Assembly (NCBI GenBank): GCA_949710005.1
Contig: OX453277.1
Span: forward strand, 3,655,001-3,719,000
Reading direction: 5' to 3'
DNA from: Ricordea florida
Taxonomy: Eukaryota; Cnidaria; Anthozoa; Corallimorpharia; Ricordeidae
Length of the DNA: 64,000 nt
Shown: positions 41,583 to 52,914 of the stretch, piece by piece
Position numbering within the stretch: the stretch's first letter is position 1
Layout of the letters: each line of letters opens with the position of its first letter
Made by a program: the position numbers and the translations under genes
Notes under the pieces: model-generated
What the model saw: the letters and a program-made list of their open reading frames with translations, nothing else
The model's database searches: none
What the model was told of the DNA's origin: nothing

Positions 41583-42978
41583 TCAGCTCCTAGCAGCTGG
41601 TGATTTGCTGCTTGCCCGACGTGCCATGCCCGGTCTTGCGGGAGACTTGCTTGCATTATCTCTGCTTAGACGTCTGTTCATTGAGTCACTTCTTCCACGA
41701 GTCTCTGTATCTCTTGATGTTCTTCTTCCCTGTTCGTCTGAGCTTTTTCTTCCGGGTATTTGTGATGTTCTTTTTGTTAATGGTGCTGCTTTCTTTGCTG
41801 ATGCTCGAGCTTTCCTTCTTTCCTCTGCTTTCTTGGCCTCCTCAGCTTCCTCTTGCTTTCTCTTCCTCTCTTCCTCAAGCAATTTTTCTTTCTGCTCAGC
41901 CACAGCATGAACTTCTTCTATCATGTTAGTTGCCTGCAGTAATTACATCACATTAGTTATATCAGTAAAGCAACCCTAAAGAAAGTCATTTATAACATAA
42001 GTTACTTTTGCATGCACCAATACATACAACTTATGACAAAAAATCTTGCTACTAACAATGCTTAAAATGAATTAGTTCTAAACAACTCTTGATTACTGCC
42101 AAGTACAACAGCAACTACAAAAAACCTTAGCTCAAGTGAAGTAAAAGTACCTGCCAAGAAAACGAAACACCCCAAACTGATTCAGCAATTTTAGATAATC
42201 CTCATGAACACCTGGATTGTAAACTTGTGAGTCTGCCTAATTTTTGACCTACCTACAAAGATCATTTTTCAGACTTTTTACAGATGAGGCACCATGATCA
42301 TTAAATCTTTCAACTTAATGACCAAATAGATACTACTGGTACATGTCTTTGTTATCAAAGTATGTCACTAGTCTGTGTATGTCACCGGTCTGTGTATGTC
42401 ACCGGTCTGTGTATGCCACTGGTCTGTGCATGCCACTGGTCTGTGTATGTCACTAGTCTGTGTATGTCACTAGTCTGTGTATGTCACTAGTCTGTGTATG
42501 TCACTAGTCTGTGTAAGTCACTAGTCTGTGTAAGTCACTAGTCTGTGTATGTCACTAGTCTGTGTAAGTCACTAGTCTGTGTATGTCACTAGTCTGTGTA
42601 TGTCACTAGTCTGTATGTCACTAGTCTGTGTATGTCACTAGTCTGTGTATGTCACTAGTCTGTGTATGTCACTAGTCTGTGTATGCCACTAGTCTGTGTA
42701 TGCCACTAGTCTGTGTATGTCACTAGTCTGCGTATGTCACTTGAGCCTCCCATTTATGTGACCCAGATTGCAGCTTTTATTGTATTATTGTGTTAACATC
42801 CTAGTTTTTGCCTTTTTGAAGTAATCTTATGTATAGTAATGTAGCTATTTTATCCTCTTATCTCATATATTGTAATAGTGATGTCTCAAAATATTATCTA
42901 TTTTATTTTGATCTATTTATTTTATAGAGGGCCATTCTGAACATCACTTCTGTGAGAAAGCATCCCGTCTAAAGATTA

Positions 42979-43037
<59 letters not shown>

Positions 43038-46000
43038 AGTCTCATTGAAACACATTTCTGAAGCAAATCAGACCCCTGGGGGAACAAGGACAGTTTAGTG
43101 GTGAAAGCACTTGAGCCTCCCATTTCTGTGGCCCAGATTTGATTCTCACCATCTCACTTGGGTTGAGTTTGTCAATGGTTCTCTCCTTGTTCTGAGAGTT
43201 TTTCTCTAGGTTATCCAGTTTTTAACCTTCCATAAAAATCAATATCTCTAAATCCCAATTCAATATGGGTGTCATGTGTTTAACCATGAGACCCTCACCC
43301 GGGAGATTAGGTGACTAATCCACACAATAGAGAGTTAAATTCCATCATCATTATAATTATTACTCCTGCTATGCAGATCAGCCAACTTTCCATTTGATGT
43401 CACATACCAGTAATGAATGATTTCAGACTAAATTTGGATTCCATCATATGACTGTTACCTATCAGTCAGAAGCATCTTACCCAGACATAGAATGTTGCAG
43501 CTCCAGCACTAACATCTCTGATGGTTTCCAGATCTGTATCCTTGAGATACTTGTCAAAAGCAAAGTCAGCTTTTTCCATATCTACCCTCAAAGGGTCAAG
43601 AGAAGTAACCTGTCTCTTGAGGCCATCTTTACCTGTCTTTCCCAGCAAGGCTTGCATGTTTCTCCAGTTTAGCAGATCTTTCTCTGGGTAATCAAGAAGT
43701 AAATAGGTGGCAATCATAACCTGCAAAACAAAACAGGAACTGAAATAATGCACGTAACAAGGTAAACTGACTGTGAATGTGAAAGACTTACATTCACAAT
43801 TGCCAGATCACAACACCGGGAACTACATCCCCTACTCTTCGCAAACACTGAGGATTTTTTAACGTTCCACGAAGAATGAAAAACAATGGTCGTGAGATGG
43901 TTTATCGTCCTTATCCAAGAAGACTAGAAAGTCTAACCATTTACAGATGTCAGTAATTTAAAAACCCTGAGTAATGGTCTGGCCAAGGTTCAAAACTCAC
44001 AATCTTCCGTAAGAGTGTCCAGTGCTCAACCAACTGAGCCAACAGGTCAGCGGTTAAATTATTTATATATACTGGTATATGGGCTATGTGGGTAGGTGCC
44101 TCAGTAAAAGGTAAAGGTATCCAGCAGTGTAGTCTGGAATAGGGTCCCAGCCGCACATCCACATCCAAAAATTTCTAGGGTACCCCCAGGAAGAAGACAC
44201 TGTCGTTTCAAAAATTCTAGCCTATTGCCAGAGCATGAATCAAAACATGATCAATTTTCTTCTTGGTTTTGTAGGCAAGAAGATTTGTGGATGGAAGGAT
44301 GAGGTGGACAATGCTCTGCGCTTAAAAATATCAAGGATGTGTTACTTTAGGTTTGGAAATTTTTGTGTAATAGGTAGATTTAAATTGGGAGGGGAATACT
44401 GGAATGAAAGAGAGGATTTGTGATGTTGGTGCCAAATGGCACACATTTGGTGTTAAAATGTGTTTGTCCATTGCTCCTCACCCGGTAACAATTTTTCCAT
44501 GGCCAAGGGATTTTTGAAGGAGTAACGTCAAGTTACAGGGAGACTGGGGTTCAAGTTTGCATCCTGATCCCATTTCCAACTTCTTGTCAACTTCTTGACA
44601 ATAATGTTCTAGACTATTGACTTCTAATGTTCTAACTGTCACCCGGTTAAGTCAGTTGATAGAGCACCAGCCTGTCAAGCAGGACGTCATGAGTTCAAAT
44701 CTCGGCCGGACCAACACTCAAGGTCTTAAAATAACTATTTTAATAAATGTGCTGTCTTTGTTATGACATCTGCAAATGGTTAGACGTTCCGGTATAAAAA
44801 CTGTTGGCCCTATCTCACAGCACTGTTCTTGTGGGAAGTTAAAGATCCCACAACACTGTTTGAAAAGAGTAGGGGATGTAGACCCTGGTGTTGTGGTCGA
44901 CCTCTGTAAAAAGTTTGATTCTAATTAATTATTGATAGAAGAATTAATGTAAAGTGCCTTTAAACATATCCACATGAAAAACATGTGCTACACAAATTCA
45001 TTATCAGTATCCCTTCTACATTCCCTGGATCATCTACACTCTTCTCACTTTGGGTTAAAAATATTGGTTGCAATGTAAAACACAGATATGCATAAACTGA
45101 AAGTTAATCAAATCGTCATAATAATAGCAAGGGTAACAAGAGATAGTTGAGTTTTACCAGAAACCCAGAAGACTTGAAACGTGTCACCTGCAATCACAGC
45201 TTGTCCAGATTCAATATTTTCCAAGTACCATGTTTGGAAACTGCTAACCTGTCTTGCAACTGGTGCCAATTTGATTGGTCTATTCTGTTTCTCTTGATTT
45301 TCTAAATATGGCATTTGGTAGCTTGAATGTAGACAAGCTGTGGTTAAAGACATTGAAAAGCAGTTACATGTTTGATGTCTTATGGGTTTTTGGTTCTACA
45401 AACCTTATGTACTGCTAATGGTGGATTAGAATAACTCCTAATCTCAGAAATGACACTCTGTTTAAGTTCCATTATTTCCGCCCTTAGTCTCTCAAGCCTT
45501 CGCAGTCTGTTAGCAATCCTTTCACCTTCTTTCAGTTCAGGACCCCAATCTCTTTCCCAACCATTCTTGCGGATTGCAGCCATAGACTTTTCTAAATCAC
45601 CCAAACGCCGATGTCTTATGGCGTTCTTAAGTGCTTCTCCTGCTTGTACATTCTTAAGAGTTGTTTCTGCTTCATCTATATCATTATTTAAGCCTGTGAA
45701 AGAAGCATGTATGGTGACAATCAAATGCTATTTCGATTAAATAAAATATACCGGTAATATAAATACATGCATCCTTTATTTAAAACTCTGTAAAATCTTC
45801 AGTAATAATAGAATAAGATCCAACTACAATTTAGACTAAAAACTATTGTCATAATGTCTTATAAGACTACCGAGTGGGGATGTGATGACACAAATAGACG
45901 TTTGATTTGCTCCTTAAATTTTCTGATTGATTTAATTTCTCTCACATGTTCTGGTGGAGAGTTCTGTAATTTGCTTTCAAAATCACGCTAGTAAAAGATG

Positions 46001-46536
46001 AGAGATGAGCCAGTTTAGCCCTCTCAAAACAGGCCTATAGTTCAAGTTGCAATGTGCCTCAGTGATCCTCTTAATTAATTATATATTTATTTCATATTAA
46101 TTTCAGTTATTCATAAATCTTTGCCAATAGCATGTAAACAGAGAATAGAGCCCAATGTCCCTACAAGATCAGTTTACCTAACACCATTCCCAGTTTAAGA
46201 AAAACCTCGCATTTAAGTGTAACATAAACTTAAGGGTAAGTTTTTTCCATCTGATGATGAATGGCTTATGGGCTTGATATGGAGAATTAGTTCATTTAGA
46301 CAGTATAGTCTATACATGTAGCATCATCACAACATAAAATGTTTCCTGTTTATGTTTAGACTTTAGACTTGTTTGTTGGTTCTCTACTCTGCTCCGAGAG
46401 GTTTTTCTCTGGGTACTCCTGTTTTCCCCTCTCCACAAAAACCGACATTTGATTTGGTTTAATTTGTTTCGTTTGCGCTTTACAGTGTCCCCAATTGGTA
46501 CAGCAGTCCTAAATACAGTTGACACTCAAATAAAGT

Positions 46537-46579
<43 letters not shown>

Positions 46580-48102
46580 TTGCCATTTGTGTAAGAGTGA
46601 ATTTTGCTCCGTACCTGGCATTTTGGCATTTTTAGCATCTTTTATTGCTGGCTCCAACTTCTCTACTTTTCTTGATTTCTTCGCTCCCCTGAGATTGGCT
46701 CGTAGTCTTTTTTCCTTGTTTGCCATGGCTTCGGCTAAAGCTTTCTTTTCAGCTTCCTCTGCAGCCTTTCGTGCTGCTTCATCAGTTGCCTTCTTTGCTG
46801 TTTCAGCTGCCACTCGAGCAGCCTCAGCAGCAGCTGCTTCAGCTTCTGCAGCTTCGTCAGCAACATCCTCTGCCTCCATGGCTTCTTCTCTTTCTTGCCT
46901 TTCTCTTTCTTCCCTTTCTATGAAATATAAAAATATGTGGAAAAAATATTAGTCCAACACTGTGATGAATTGTCTCAAGTAACACCATGTAGGTTTCAGA
47001 TGAGATCATGTCACCCCCTTCCCCCTTTCACTCCCCCCCCCCACCTCACACACAGGGGGCCTGCAGGGACCTGCTCATAGGGAGTGGGGTGAATCAAGCT
47101 GATACTTCAAGAGAGGTAGTGTAGAGTACTTTATAATCCATAATGCTAAAATTCCCCTGGCTTTAACTTCCTCTGTTGGTCTAGCTTACCTCTTTCCTCT
47201 TTTTCGCGCTCAAGTTGCTGTTGCTTAATTAATTCCTCTTTCTTCCACTTCTGATTAGCTTCTTCTTCTTCTCTTCGCTTCCTATCTTCTTCCTCCTCCC
47301 GTCTCTTGGCTTCCTCCTGACGCAACCTTTCTTGTTCTTCTCTCAATTTTGCTTCTTCTTCACTAAGTTTTTTCATGTCTTCTTCGAGTAATCTTCGCCT
47401 TCTATCCTCCTCTTCGGCTTTCTCCTTCCTAATACGTTCCAACTCCTCTGCTTCTCGTCTCGCAGATTCCTCGTCTGCCTTTCTCTTCGCAGCTTCTTCC
47501 CGCCTCTTAGCCGCCTCTTTCTGTAACCTCGACTTTGCTTCCGCTGCCTTTCTGGCTTCTTCTTCCACAAATTCTTTCTCCATTTTCCGTTTCAACGCTT
47601 CCTCCTTCTCCTTTTCTTCGTCCTGCTTTTCTTCATCAAGCCAATCCAAGGTTGGGATATTACAGAGCGGAACTTCAATCTCAGCAAAACTAATCCCTGA
47701 TCCCTGCGCCGCGCGACTACGGAGGAATTTCAACCATCGACGATGAGAAAAAAAATCGTCATGAACGGCTTGAAACAAAAACTTTGCTTCTTTCTCAGAA
47801 ATTGTACCTTTATTTTCTCTATCAAGCATAGCAAATTCCCACTGCAAATCACGAACCAGAAAATATCGGCGGTCCATCTCTTTCAGTAGATCGACAAGTT
47901 CTTCCCGATCGCATGTTTCTGCTGCACATACCGCCTCGACTGACGCTCCAACTTGCGCTAAACTTATTCCCCCATCTCTAATAGCGGCAAAAAGATCTTT
48001 AAGTTGCTCTGCTGTTAGCTCTCCCGTGAAGTTTGTATCATAACGGTTAAATATTTGAGTTAAAACTTCTTCTTTAGTTATCCAGCCGAAAGTAGCCGCC
48101 AT
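41583..48102 (-). CDS. EF-hand coiled-coil protein with dynein-stalk-like segment
   Basis: Exons in coding order: 48102-47190, 46917-46615, 45693-45404, 43720-43481, 41933-41583; all in phase, 698 residues. The N-terminus has two EF-hands: loop DTNFTGELTAEQ near residue 20 and loop DRENKGTISEKE near residue 98, each with Gly at position 6 and an acidic residue at 12 or nearby. A highly charged Glu/Lys/Arg helix of about 200 residues follows (exons 1-2), then LRRLERLRAEIMELKQ. Exons 3-4 read SNPPLAVHKVMIATYLLL, LNWRNMQALLG, then AFDKYL and DVSAGAATFYVWATNM; this order resembles the region around the microtubule-binding tip of dynein heavy chains. The tail is basic and Ser/Arg-rich. Role unknown; a calcium-responsive microtubule or axonemal protein is inference. 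The start at 48102 (AACAACATGGCGG) is preferred over an in-frame ATG at 48138. Confidence 0.85.
42361..42740. repeat. 17-bp minisatellite, about 22 copies
   Basis: Tandem units of GTCTGTGTATGTCACTA with a few single-base variants (CCGG for CTAG, TAAG for TATG, one copy short by 4 bp). It lies in the last intron of the EF-hand gene. Confidence 0.95.
42979..43034. repeat. (ATT)n microsatellite
   Basis: Uninterrupted trinucleotide run of about 18 units, probably the tail of a decayed SINE that begins near 42740. Confidence 0.9.
43086..43340 (+). repeat. tRNA-derived SINE (5' part)
   Basis: TTTAGTGGTGAAAGCACTTG (A-box-like) and TTTGATTCTCACC (B-box-like) are followed by GGTTCTCTCCTTGTTCTGAG and TTTTTCTCTAGG. 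The 3' part of the same family, with TTGGTTCTCTACTCTGCTCC and TTTTTCTCTGGG, is seen at about 46375-46577. Confidence 0.6.
43785..44044 (-). repeat. tRNA-derived SINE, minus copy of an inverted pair
   Basis: On the minus strand TTGGCTCAGTTGGTTGAGCA begins a tRNA-like head, and the body ends with GAAGAGTAGGGGATGTAG and CGGTGTTGTGATC. The same family lies in plus orientation at 44639-44900, in the same intron of the EF-hand gene. Confidence 0.7.
44639..44900 (+). repeat. tRNA-derived SINE, plus copy of an inverted pair
   Basis: AAGTCAGTTGATAGAGCACC (A box), an Asp-like anticodon arm CCTGTCAAGCAGG, and GAGTTCAAATCTC (B box), then a body ending AAGAGTAGGGGATGTAG and GGTGTTGTGGTCGAC. The cloverleaf is incomplete, so it is not called as a functional tRNA. 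Confidence 0.7.
46375..46577 (+). repeat. SINE 3' part with (ATT)n tail
   Basis: The block GCTTTACAGTGTCCCCAATT ... CAGTTGACACTCAAATAAAG ends in an (ATT)n run from about 46540. The same block with the same tail recurs at 52915-53037, and both preserve the tail junction. Confidence 0.8.
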
Positions 48103-48137
48103 GTTGTTTATTGTTTTGGTAGGAGCCCTGGACAACA

Positions 48138-48145
48138 TGACGTCA
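48138..48145. promoter_or_regulatory. CRE-like palindrome upstream of the EF-hand gene
   Basis: A perfect TGACGTCA lies 36 bp before the preferred start codon of the EF-hand gene, consistent with CREB/ATF binding in a core promoter. Two more ACGT half-sites (ATGACGTAG near 48268 and TTACGTCAT near 48341) lie in the inverted repeat just upstream. Confidence 0.45.
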
Positions 48146-48240
48146 TTTAGAAAGTGGGATCCTCTGCTGGGACCGTCTTGGACTTGTGACAGCCGCAGTT
48201 CATAGCGTTGGGTGACGATCCTAAAACAGCTGCGAAAAAG

Positions 48241-48374
48241 AGGCTCTTACTCCGTGTACCGGCACAGATGACGTAGCGTATTGTTTCATCATTGTGTGTA
48301 AATTATTCAGTAACATCTTTGTTATTGTCTGGCTTTGTTTTACGTCATCTATGCCGGTAAACGGAGTAGGAGCC
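48241..48374. repeat. Inverted repeat carrying CRE half-sites
   Basis: Left arm AGGCTCTTACTCCGTGTACC then GGCACAGATGACGTA; the right arm is its near reverse complement (TACGTCATCTATGCC then GGTAAACGGAGTAGGAGCC). Arms are about 33 bp and the whole is 134 bp; it could be a MITE inserted in the promoter. Confidence 0.7.
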
Positions 48375-48723
48375 GAAAAAGACTTTTCTCGGAGTTATAG
48401 CGTGGGGAATTCTAGTTCATTTGGAAGGCAAATCTATTAAATACTGTATGTGTCGAGCGGCTAATCCGTCAACTTGTCCCATCTTGAAGACAAAAAACCG
48501 CCCTGGCACCCTGTTGATCTTTTAACTGGTGGCATGTTCAGAAAGAAATCTGTGAACGGTGAGGAGCGCTCGCTCGCTCGCCGACGTTTTCCGGGGGGAG
48601 AGCTCGTTCCTAAGAGAAACAGGTTACTCAAAGGTGTTCCAGTTACAAATATGATTGCCGCATCGTGTGTCTGACCATAAATTAAACAAGACGAGCACGA
48701 CAGCAACAGAATGGTTAAGATAT

Positions 48724-50355
48724 TTAATTCATTTCATTCTTGGCAGAGCAATCCTTGCCTAGATTTGGGACGAATACCATCAAATTTGACACAGGCGTAA
48801 AATTTTTCAGCTGAGTAAAACTAGTGCTTTTCCTTTCTGATCTTGCACTGGACCAGAATCCCTGAATCACCTGGTCAGTATGGGCTCCTTGAGATTTAAT
48901 ATCTCTGTTTTGCTCCTTTTCTGAACGGCGGCTAAGAGAATATCAATTTTGATTCACTACAAACTCCTTGTGGCTTTTGATGAACCTTTATCCTGGAGAA
49001 GCATGTTTTGTCGGTTGCCTTTACCTTGTGAACTGATCAGTCTCGCAACGCCTGATGGTGTGGAATAAAGTTCATTTCTGAACCTACAGACAGCTTCGAT
49101 GACGCTTCCTTTGGCTGCTTTGGGGCTTCAGAGGATGACTTGATCGCCACATCCTATGAGGAAAAAAAGGAATTTGAAAAAACGTCCGACGAAAAACACT
49201 GCTTTTCCATATCTGACAGTATGCAGTTGAACACTTGCCATTTAAGCACTGATTGCGATTTAACTTGAAAACAACAACAAAAACAAACCAGACTGGAACG
49301 TTCCACTGTTCCAGGCTTCCTTTTTTCAAGTTAAATCGCTACTTTTCAAAACTGCGTTCAAACTGCAAGGGGTCTGCAAATTCAAACATATATTTATTCC
49401 TGCATATACTCAAATTATTTATTTTCATATATCATAATATTCAACAGAATTCTGGTTTTTCGGGTACCTGCAAGTTGGTCGACATTATTGATCGCCATTA
49501 GTGGATCTCGTTCTCGTACCTCCGTGGAGAGGTGATTTTGGAACAAGAAATTCAATGAATTAGCAACACACGACACTTTTTCAAACACCCTTCAAACACC
49601 CTACCGTTTTCCATCACCTTGATATTCATCATCTGGGAACCCAGAGCTCATCTAGGGGTGGCAAATGGTCCTTCAAAAACTCTGGGTCTCGCAAAATTTT
49701 AGTCGAATTTCACGGGTCTCGCGGTCTCGTTTTTTAGCGGTTATGTGCGTCTCGCAGTCTTGATTTCTATACGAAAGAGTTTCGCACTCAAAACCCTTTG
49801 AAGTCTCGGTCTCGCAATCTAAAAAACGCTGGACTCGCCAAGAAAAACGCTAGTCTCGCCGTCTCGCATTTACCATTCGCCACCCTTCATCTTCTAGCTG
49901 TACCATGCTGATGAGGCCTAACAAGGCCAAAACAGCTGTCCATGGCTGCTGGCTTTTGAGCTCTATTTTTCTATTTGTTTTTGGTAGCAATAGGGACTTA
50001 CCAGCTTACTGGCACCCTTACTTCACTTTGACCCTTCAAAGTTAGTTCACCAGGTATGATAAAAATGATTGAGAATATTGCCAAAACGTTCATTAATATC
50101 CTGAATTAAGAGTCTGGTCGTAATAATATTCATTGTAAAGGGAACCATTTCCGTGTTGGCATATGAAATCACTCATACCTTGTATTGCATTCCAATGCCC
50201 TTTTTTGTCGGCTCTTCTGCAGTATTTCGTGCCATTAAACGAGCGGTGCTCACCGAATGAACAAAATCATATGCATCCGGGCATTTGTGAGATCTCCGGT
50301 TAACATCTCTTTGTCCACGGGAATTTCCCACAGAATTTGTTGTTGAGATACATGG
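48724..50355 (-). CDS. Probable spliced gene of unrecognised family, 5' end missing, one frame break
   Basis: Found from splice signals rather than a long frame. Exon a 50355-50179 (phase 0 at both ends, flanked by TTTTAG and gtatga) encodes 59 residues including RRSHKCPDAYDFVHSVSTAR and RNTAEEPTKKGIGMQYK. Exon b starts at 49153 after CCTCATAG with DVAIKSSSEAPKQPKEASSK. The frame then breaks near 49060-49090: the open frame downstream is shifted and reads NELYSTPSGVARLISSQGKG and NRQNMLLQDKGSSKATRS to a donor at 48961. Exon c 48931-48724 fits that phase and encodes 68 residues ending KNEMN and a stop. The break could be a 32-bp intron (very short), a sequencing indel or real decay. More 5' exons are expected beyond 50355. 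No domain is recognised; the product is basic and polar. Confidence 0.5.
49656..49885. mobile_element. MITE with GGGTGGC ends and GTCTCGC repeats
   Basis: The ends GGGTGGCAAATGGT and ACCATTCGCCACCC are inverted repeats with one mismatch. The interior repeats GTCTCGC many times. It lies in an intron of the putative gene 48724-50355. Confidence 0.6.
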
Positions 50356-52272
50356 CTAAAATCCAATAACGTATTGAAGACTATGGCGTCATAGCCTCGT
50401 AATGCATCAATCAGTTCCAGCAGTGCTCATCCCCCCGCCCCCGGGAAACCGGGGGCCATTTACTCACGTTGTCAGTCCCGGGGGTAGGACATTCGCAATT
50501 TTGTCGCGGCCCGGGGGCAGGGCATTTGCGTACATCGGGGCTACCCCCGAGCATTTTACACACGTGTTTTTGAAAGTGCCATGGATGAGTTCAGCGGAAA
50601 AGACGAGGCGTTTGTGGAGCAATGGCTTGTCCGTTAGGGACTAGATAAAATTGTTGATGTTTTTAAAGGTACGGTTTTCTCAATTTTGGATATTTCTTCG
50701 TTTACTTGTAAGCATATAAATATATAAAGCGACAAGGTGAACTATATTTTGTTTTAATAACACTAAAACAATCACTGGTATGAACACGACTATTTCGCAT
50801 TTCGCATTCAAAACTAGCCTAGCATTTTTTAATACAAAATATAAAGGAATAAATATAATCAGACTCCTGTCAGAAGCAATTAACACGTACTGTTGTCCTA
50901 GGAGTCTTACCACTGCATTAACATAGTGAACAGTTGAACATTTTATTCACTGATTAATAAAAAACTGCAGAGGTGTTGGAAGGCGACGATCCCGGGGGCA
51001 GGGCATTTGCCCTCATTCTTCGTCCCCACCCCGGGGCATTTAGAGAGCTTATGTGTCCCCACCCAGGGGAATTTGACCACTTTTTTAAAAAAATGCTAAT
51101 GCCTGAGGGTTAGCCTGGGGGGGGGATGGGCACTCAAACAAATTGTAGGTGACGCATGGAAACACTGGACTTACCGTATACGTCATTACGGGGGCTCCTC
51201 GTCATTGTTAACTGATAAAAGTGAATGTTCTACCGGATATAAACCGAGCAGGGCAAGCAAGTACGAAGCCACGTATAATCGGATTGCAAAGTACTATTGT
51301 TGTCTTGAAACGGATGCGTGATGATAGCTATGCACGCGAGTCATACGCGCGTAATGTTCGCTGTGTAAGAGTGACATAAGTGTGCGTGAGAGTACCAGAG
51401 CAGGAGTGACTTCCGCGCTCGTGATGATTATTACTGTGAACGAGGGAGATGCGCGCGCGTGATGGTTGGTGTGTGAACGAGGGACAAGCGTGCGCGTGAT
51501 GAAGCCTACGTGTAGCCGCACCCACCCTCCTCCCGTTTTTTCCTTCGGGGGGAGGGTGCGGCTACACGTAGGCTACGGCTGATGGCACGGTGTGGGGATG
51601 GTGTCCATTAACTAAGGTCCACATTACCAACTATCCGGCTCCAACAATTTAGAAGAAGAAAAGGGCCAAAGAATCTACAGTTAAGTAGATTAAGGCAGCT
51701 ATAAAGGCTCACTTGTCCCGTCCCGTCCCGTCCCGTCCCGTCCCGACGAGCGACGTTTTATGGGAGACAGAGACGAAGCAAGAAGACAGGGCCTTCCACT
51801 CGGAGAGACTGGGGAGAGTTGAGGAAAACTTTGGTTCTTAGAGCAACTACAAGAAACATAAATGCTATCACGCCACAAAGATGCATGCAATGGTGCAACA
51901 ACATGCAAACCTATCTTCCAAGATGCTTAAACAGGGAAGAAATTCAAGGATAAATACACTTCTTTCCTGATATTTATTGTGTGCTAATGTATGTCCATAA
52001 AACTTATTGCATGTGTGAATTTGTTTATTGATTGCACAAAGACGCTGATGAAAGTTCGAAAACGCTAATGAACCTGCACAAACATATTCATGTTTGTTAA
52101 ATTCTACGCTAAATACGTAAATGAACGTTCTATCGCACTCTTGAAACTCCGTTCGTGTTATTGTATGCCTGTTCGCTCCAATGCCAATTCCTTTTCGCTT
52201 AAATGAATATCTCTTGAAACAGCAAAAGGTGTATATCACGATCTCGTGACGAACAGTTGATGAAATGTAGGC
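50356..52272. other. Repeat-rich intergenic stretch
   Basis: About 50428-51131 is a GC-rich element with CCCCCCGCCCCCGGG at one end, GGGGGGGGGAT at the other, and repeated CCCGGGGGCAGGGCATTT inside. A run of six CCCGT units is at 51717-51746. Open frames such as 52239-51868 (minus) have no recognisable domain. Missing 5' exons of the neighbouring minus-strand gene could lie here. Confidence 0.45.
51503..51574. repeat. 72-bp GC-rich hairpin
   Basis: AGCCTACGTGTAGCCGCACC on the left pairs with GGTGCGGCTACACGTAGGCT on the right, continuing as CCACCCTCCTCCCG against CGGGGGGAGGG around a T-rich loop. Confidence 0.85.
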
Positions 52273-52409
52273 TCATCCTCGGTGTAAAAACCTGTGACGC
52301 TCACGAGTGACGTAGAACAAAGGAAACAAAGGAGACAAAACAATAGAGACTAGGAAAATAATAGTAAAATAACAAAGAAAAACTTCCCAGGTTTTTACAC
52401 CGAGGATGA
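52273..52409. mobile_element. 137-bp MITE with 22-bp perfect ends
   Basis: TCATCCTCGGTGTAAAAACC at the left matches GGTTTTTACACCGAGGATGA at the right in reverse complement. The interior is short and AT-rich. Confidence 0.75.
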
Positions 52410-52449
52410 CCCGAAATGTAAGGGGAACACACCTTGTCATCGGTTCATT

Positions 52450-52817
52450 GGGCGTTTTCCATTTAGCAAGAGATTCCGGAAATTCCGGTTGGGATGTAAA
52501 TGGAACGCACTTTTTTGGTACGTTCCACTGGAAAATTTCCGGAATAAACGGAGCGTCTGAAAAGGTAGTCCCGTTTTCCCGTTGGAAACCTTCCGATGGA
52601 AAATGCGTGTTCCATTTACGAGTTTCATGAGGTTTCACCAGTTCCAGACCTTTCACGCCGGTGATTCTTCACGACCACATCTTCGGTAAAGAGAAATGAC
52701 AGATTCTTCTACAGTCCCATGGGAATGAATGGAACTTGTGTCAAATGGAACACGTTCCTCACCGATGGAAATTTCCCAATGAAATTTCCGGAATTTTTCG
52801 GTAAATGGAAAACGCCC
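52450..52817. mobile_element. MITE with GGGCGTTTTCCATTTA ends
   Basis: The ends GGGCGTTTTCCATTTA and TAAATGGAAAACGCCC are perfect inverted repeats flanked by ATT on both sides, so a 3-bp duplication as in PIF/Harbinger-type elements. Internal motifs such as TTTCCGGAATTT and GGAAAATTTCC repeat. Confidence 0.75.
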
Positions 52818-52914
52818 ATTGTCATCATAAAGATTTCCTAACTTGATGGCTGTCACCTAGTAGCGCACATGCTCTTATCAATGAAACAAATGTCAGTGGT
52901 AGAAATAGTGTAAC

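Noticed and set aside
42361..42740. CRISPR-like array
   Set aside because: Contiguous 17-bp units with no spacers, in an animal intron.
44639..44720. Possible tRNA-Asp gene
   Set aside because: A and B boxes are present but the acceptor and D stems do not pair and a SINE body follows.
45108..45353. Extra exon of the EF-hand gene
   Set aside because: Exons 45693-45404 and 43720-43481 join in phase and give a continuous conserved-looking segment, so no exon is needed in between.
46449..46952. 167-codon plus-strand frame
   Set aside because: Antisense shadow of the coiled-coil exon and an (ATT)n run; the Ser/Ala-rich translation is an artefact of Glu/Lys codons on the other strand.
47375..47746. 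123-codon plus-strand frame
   Set aside because: Antisense shadow of the charged helix of the EF-hand gene.
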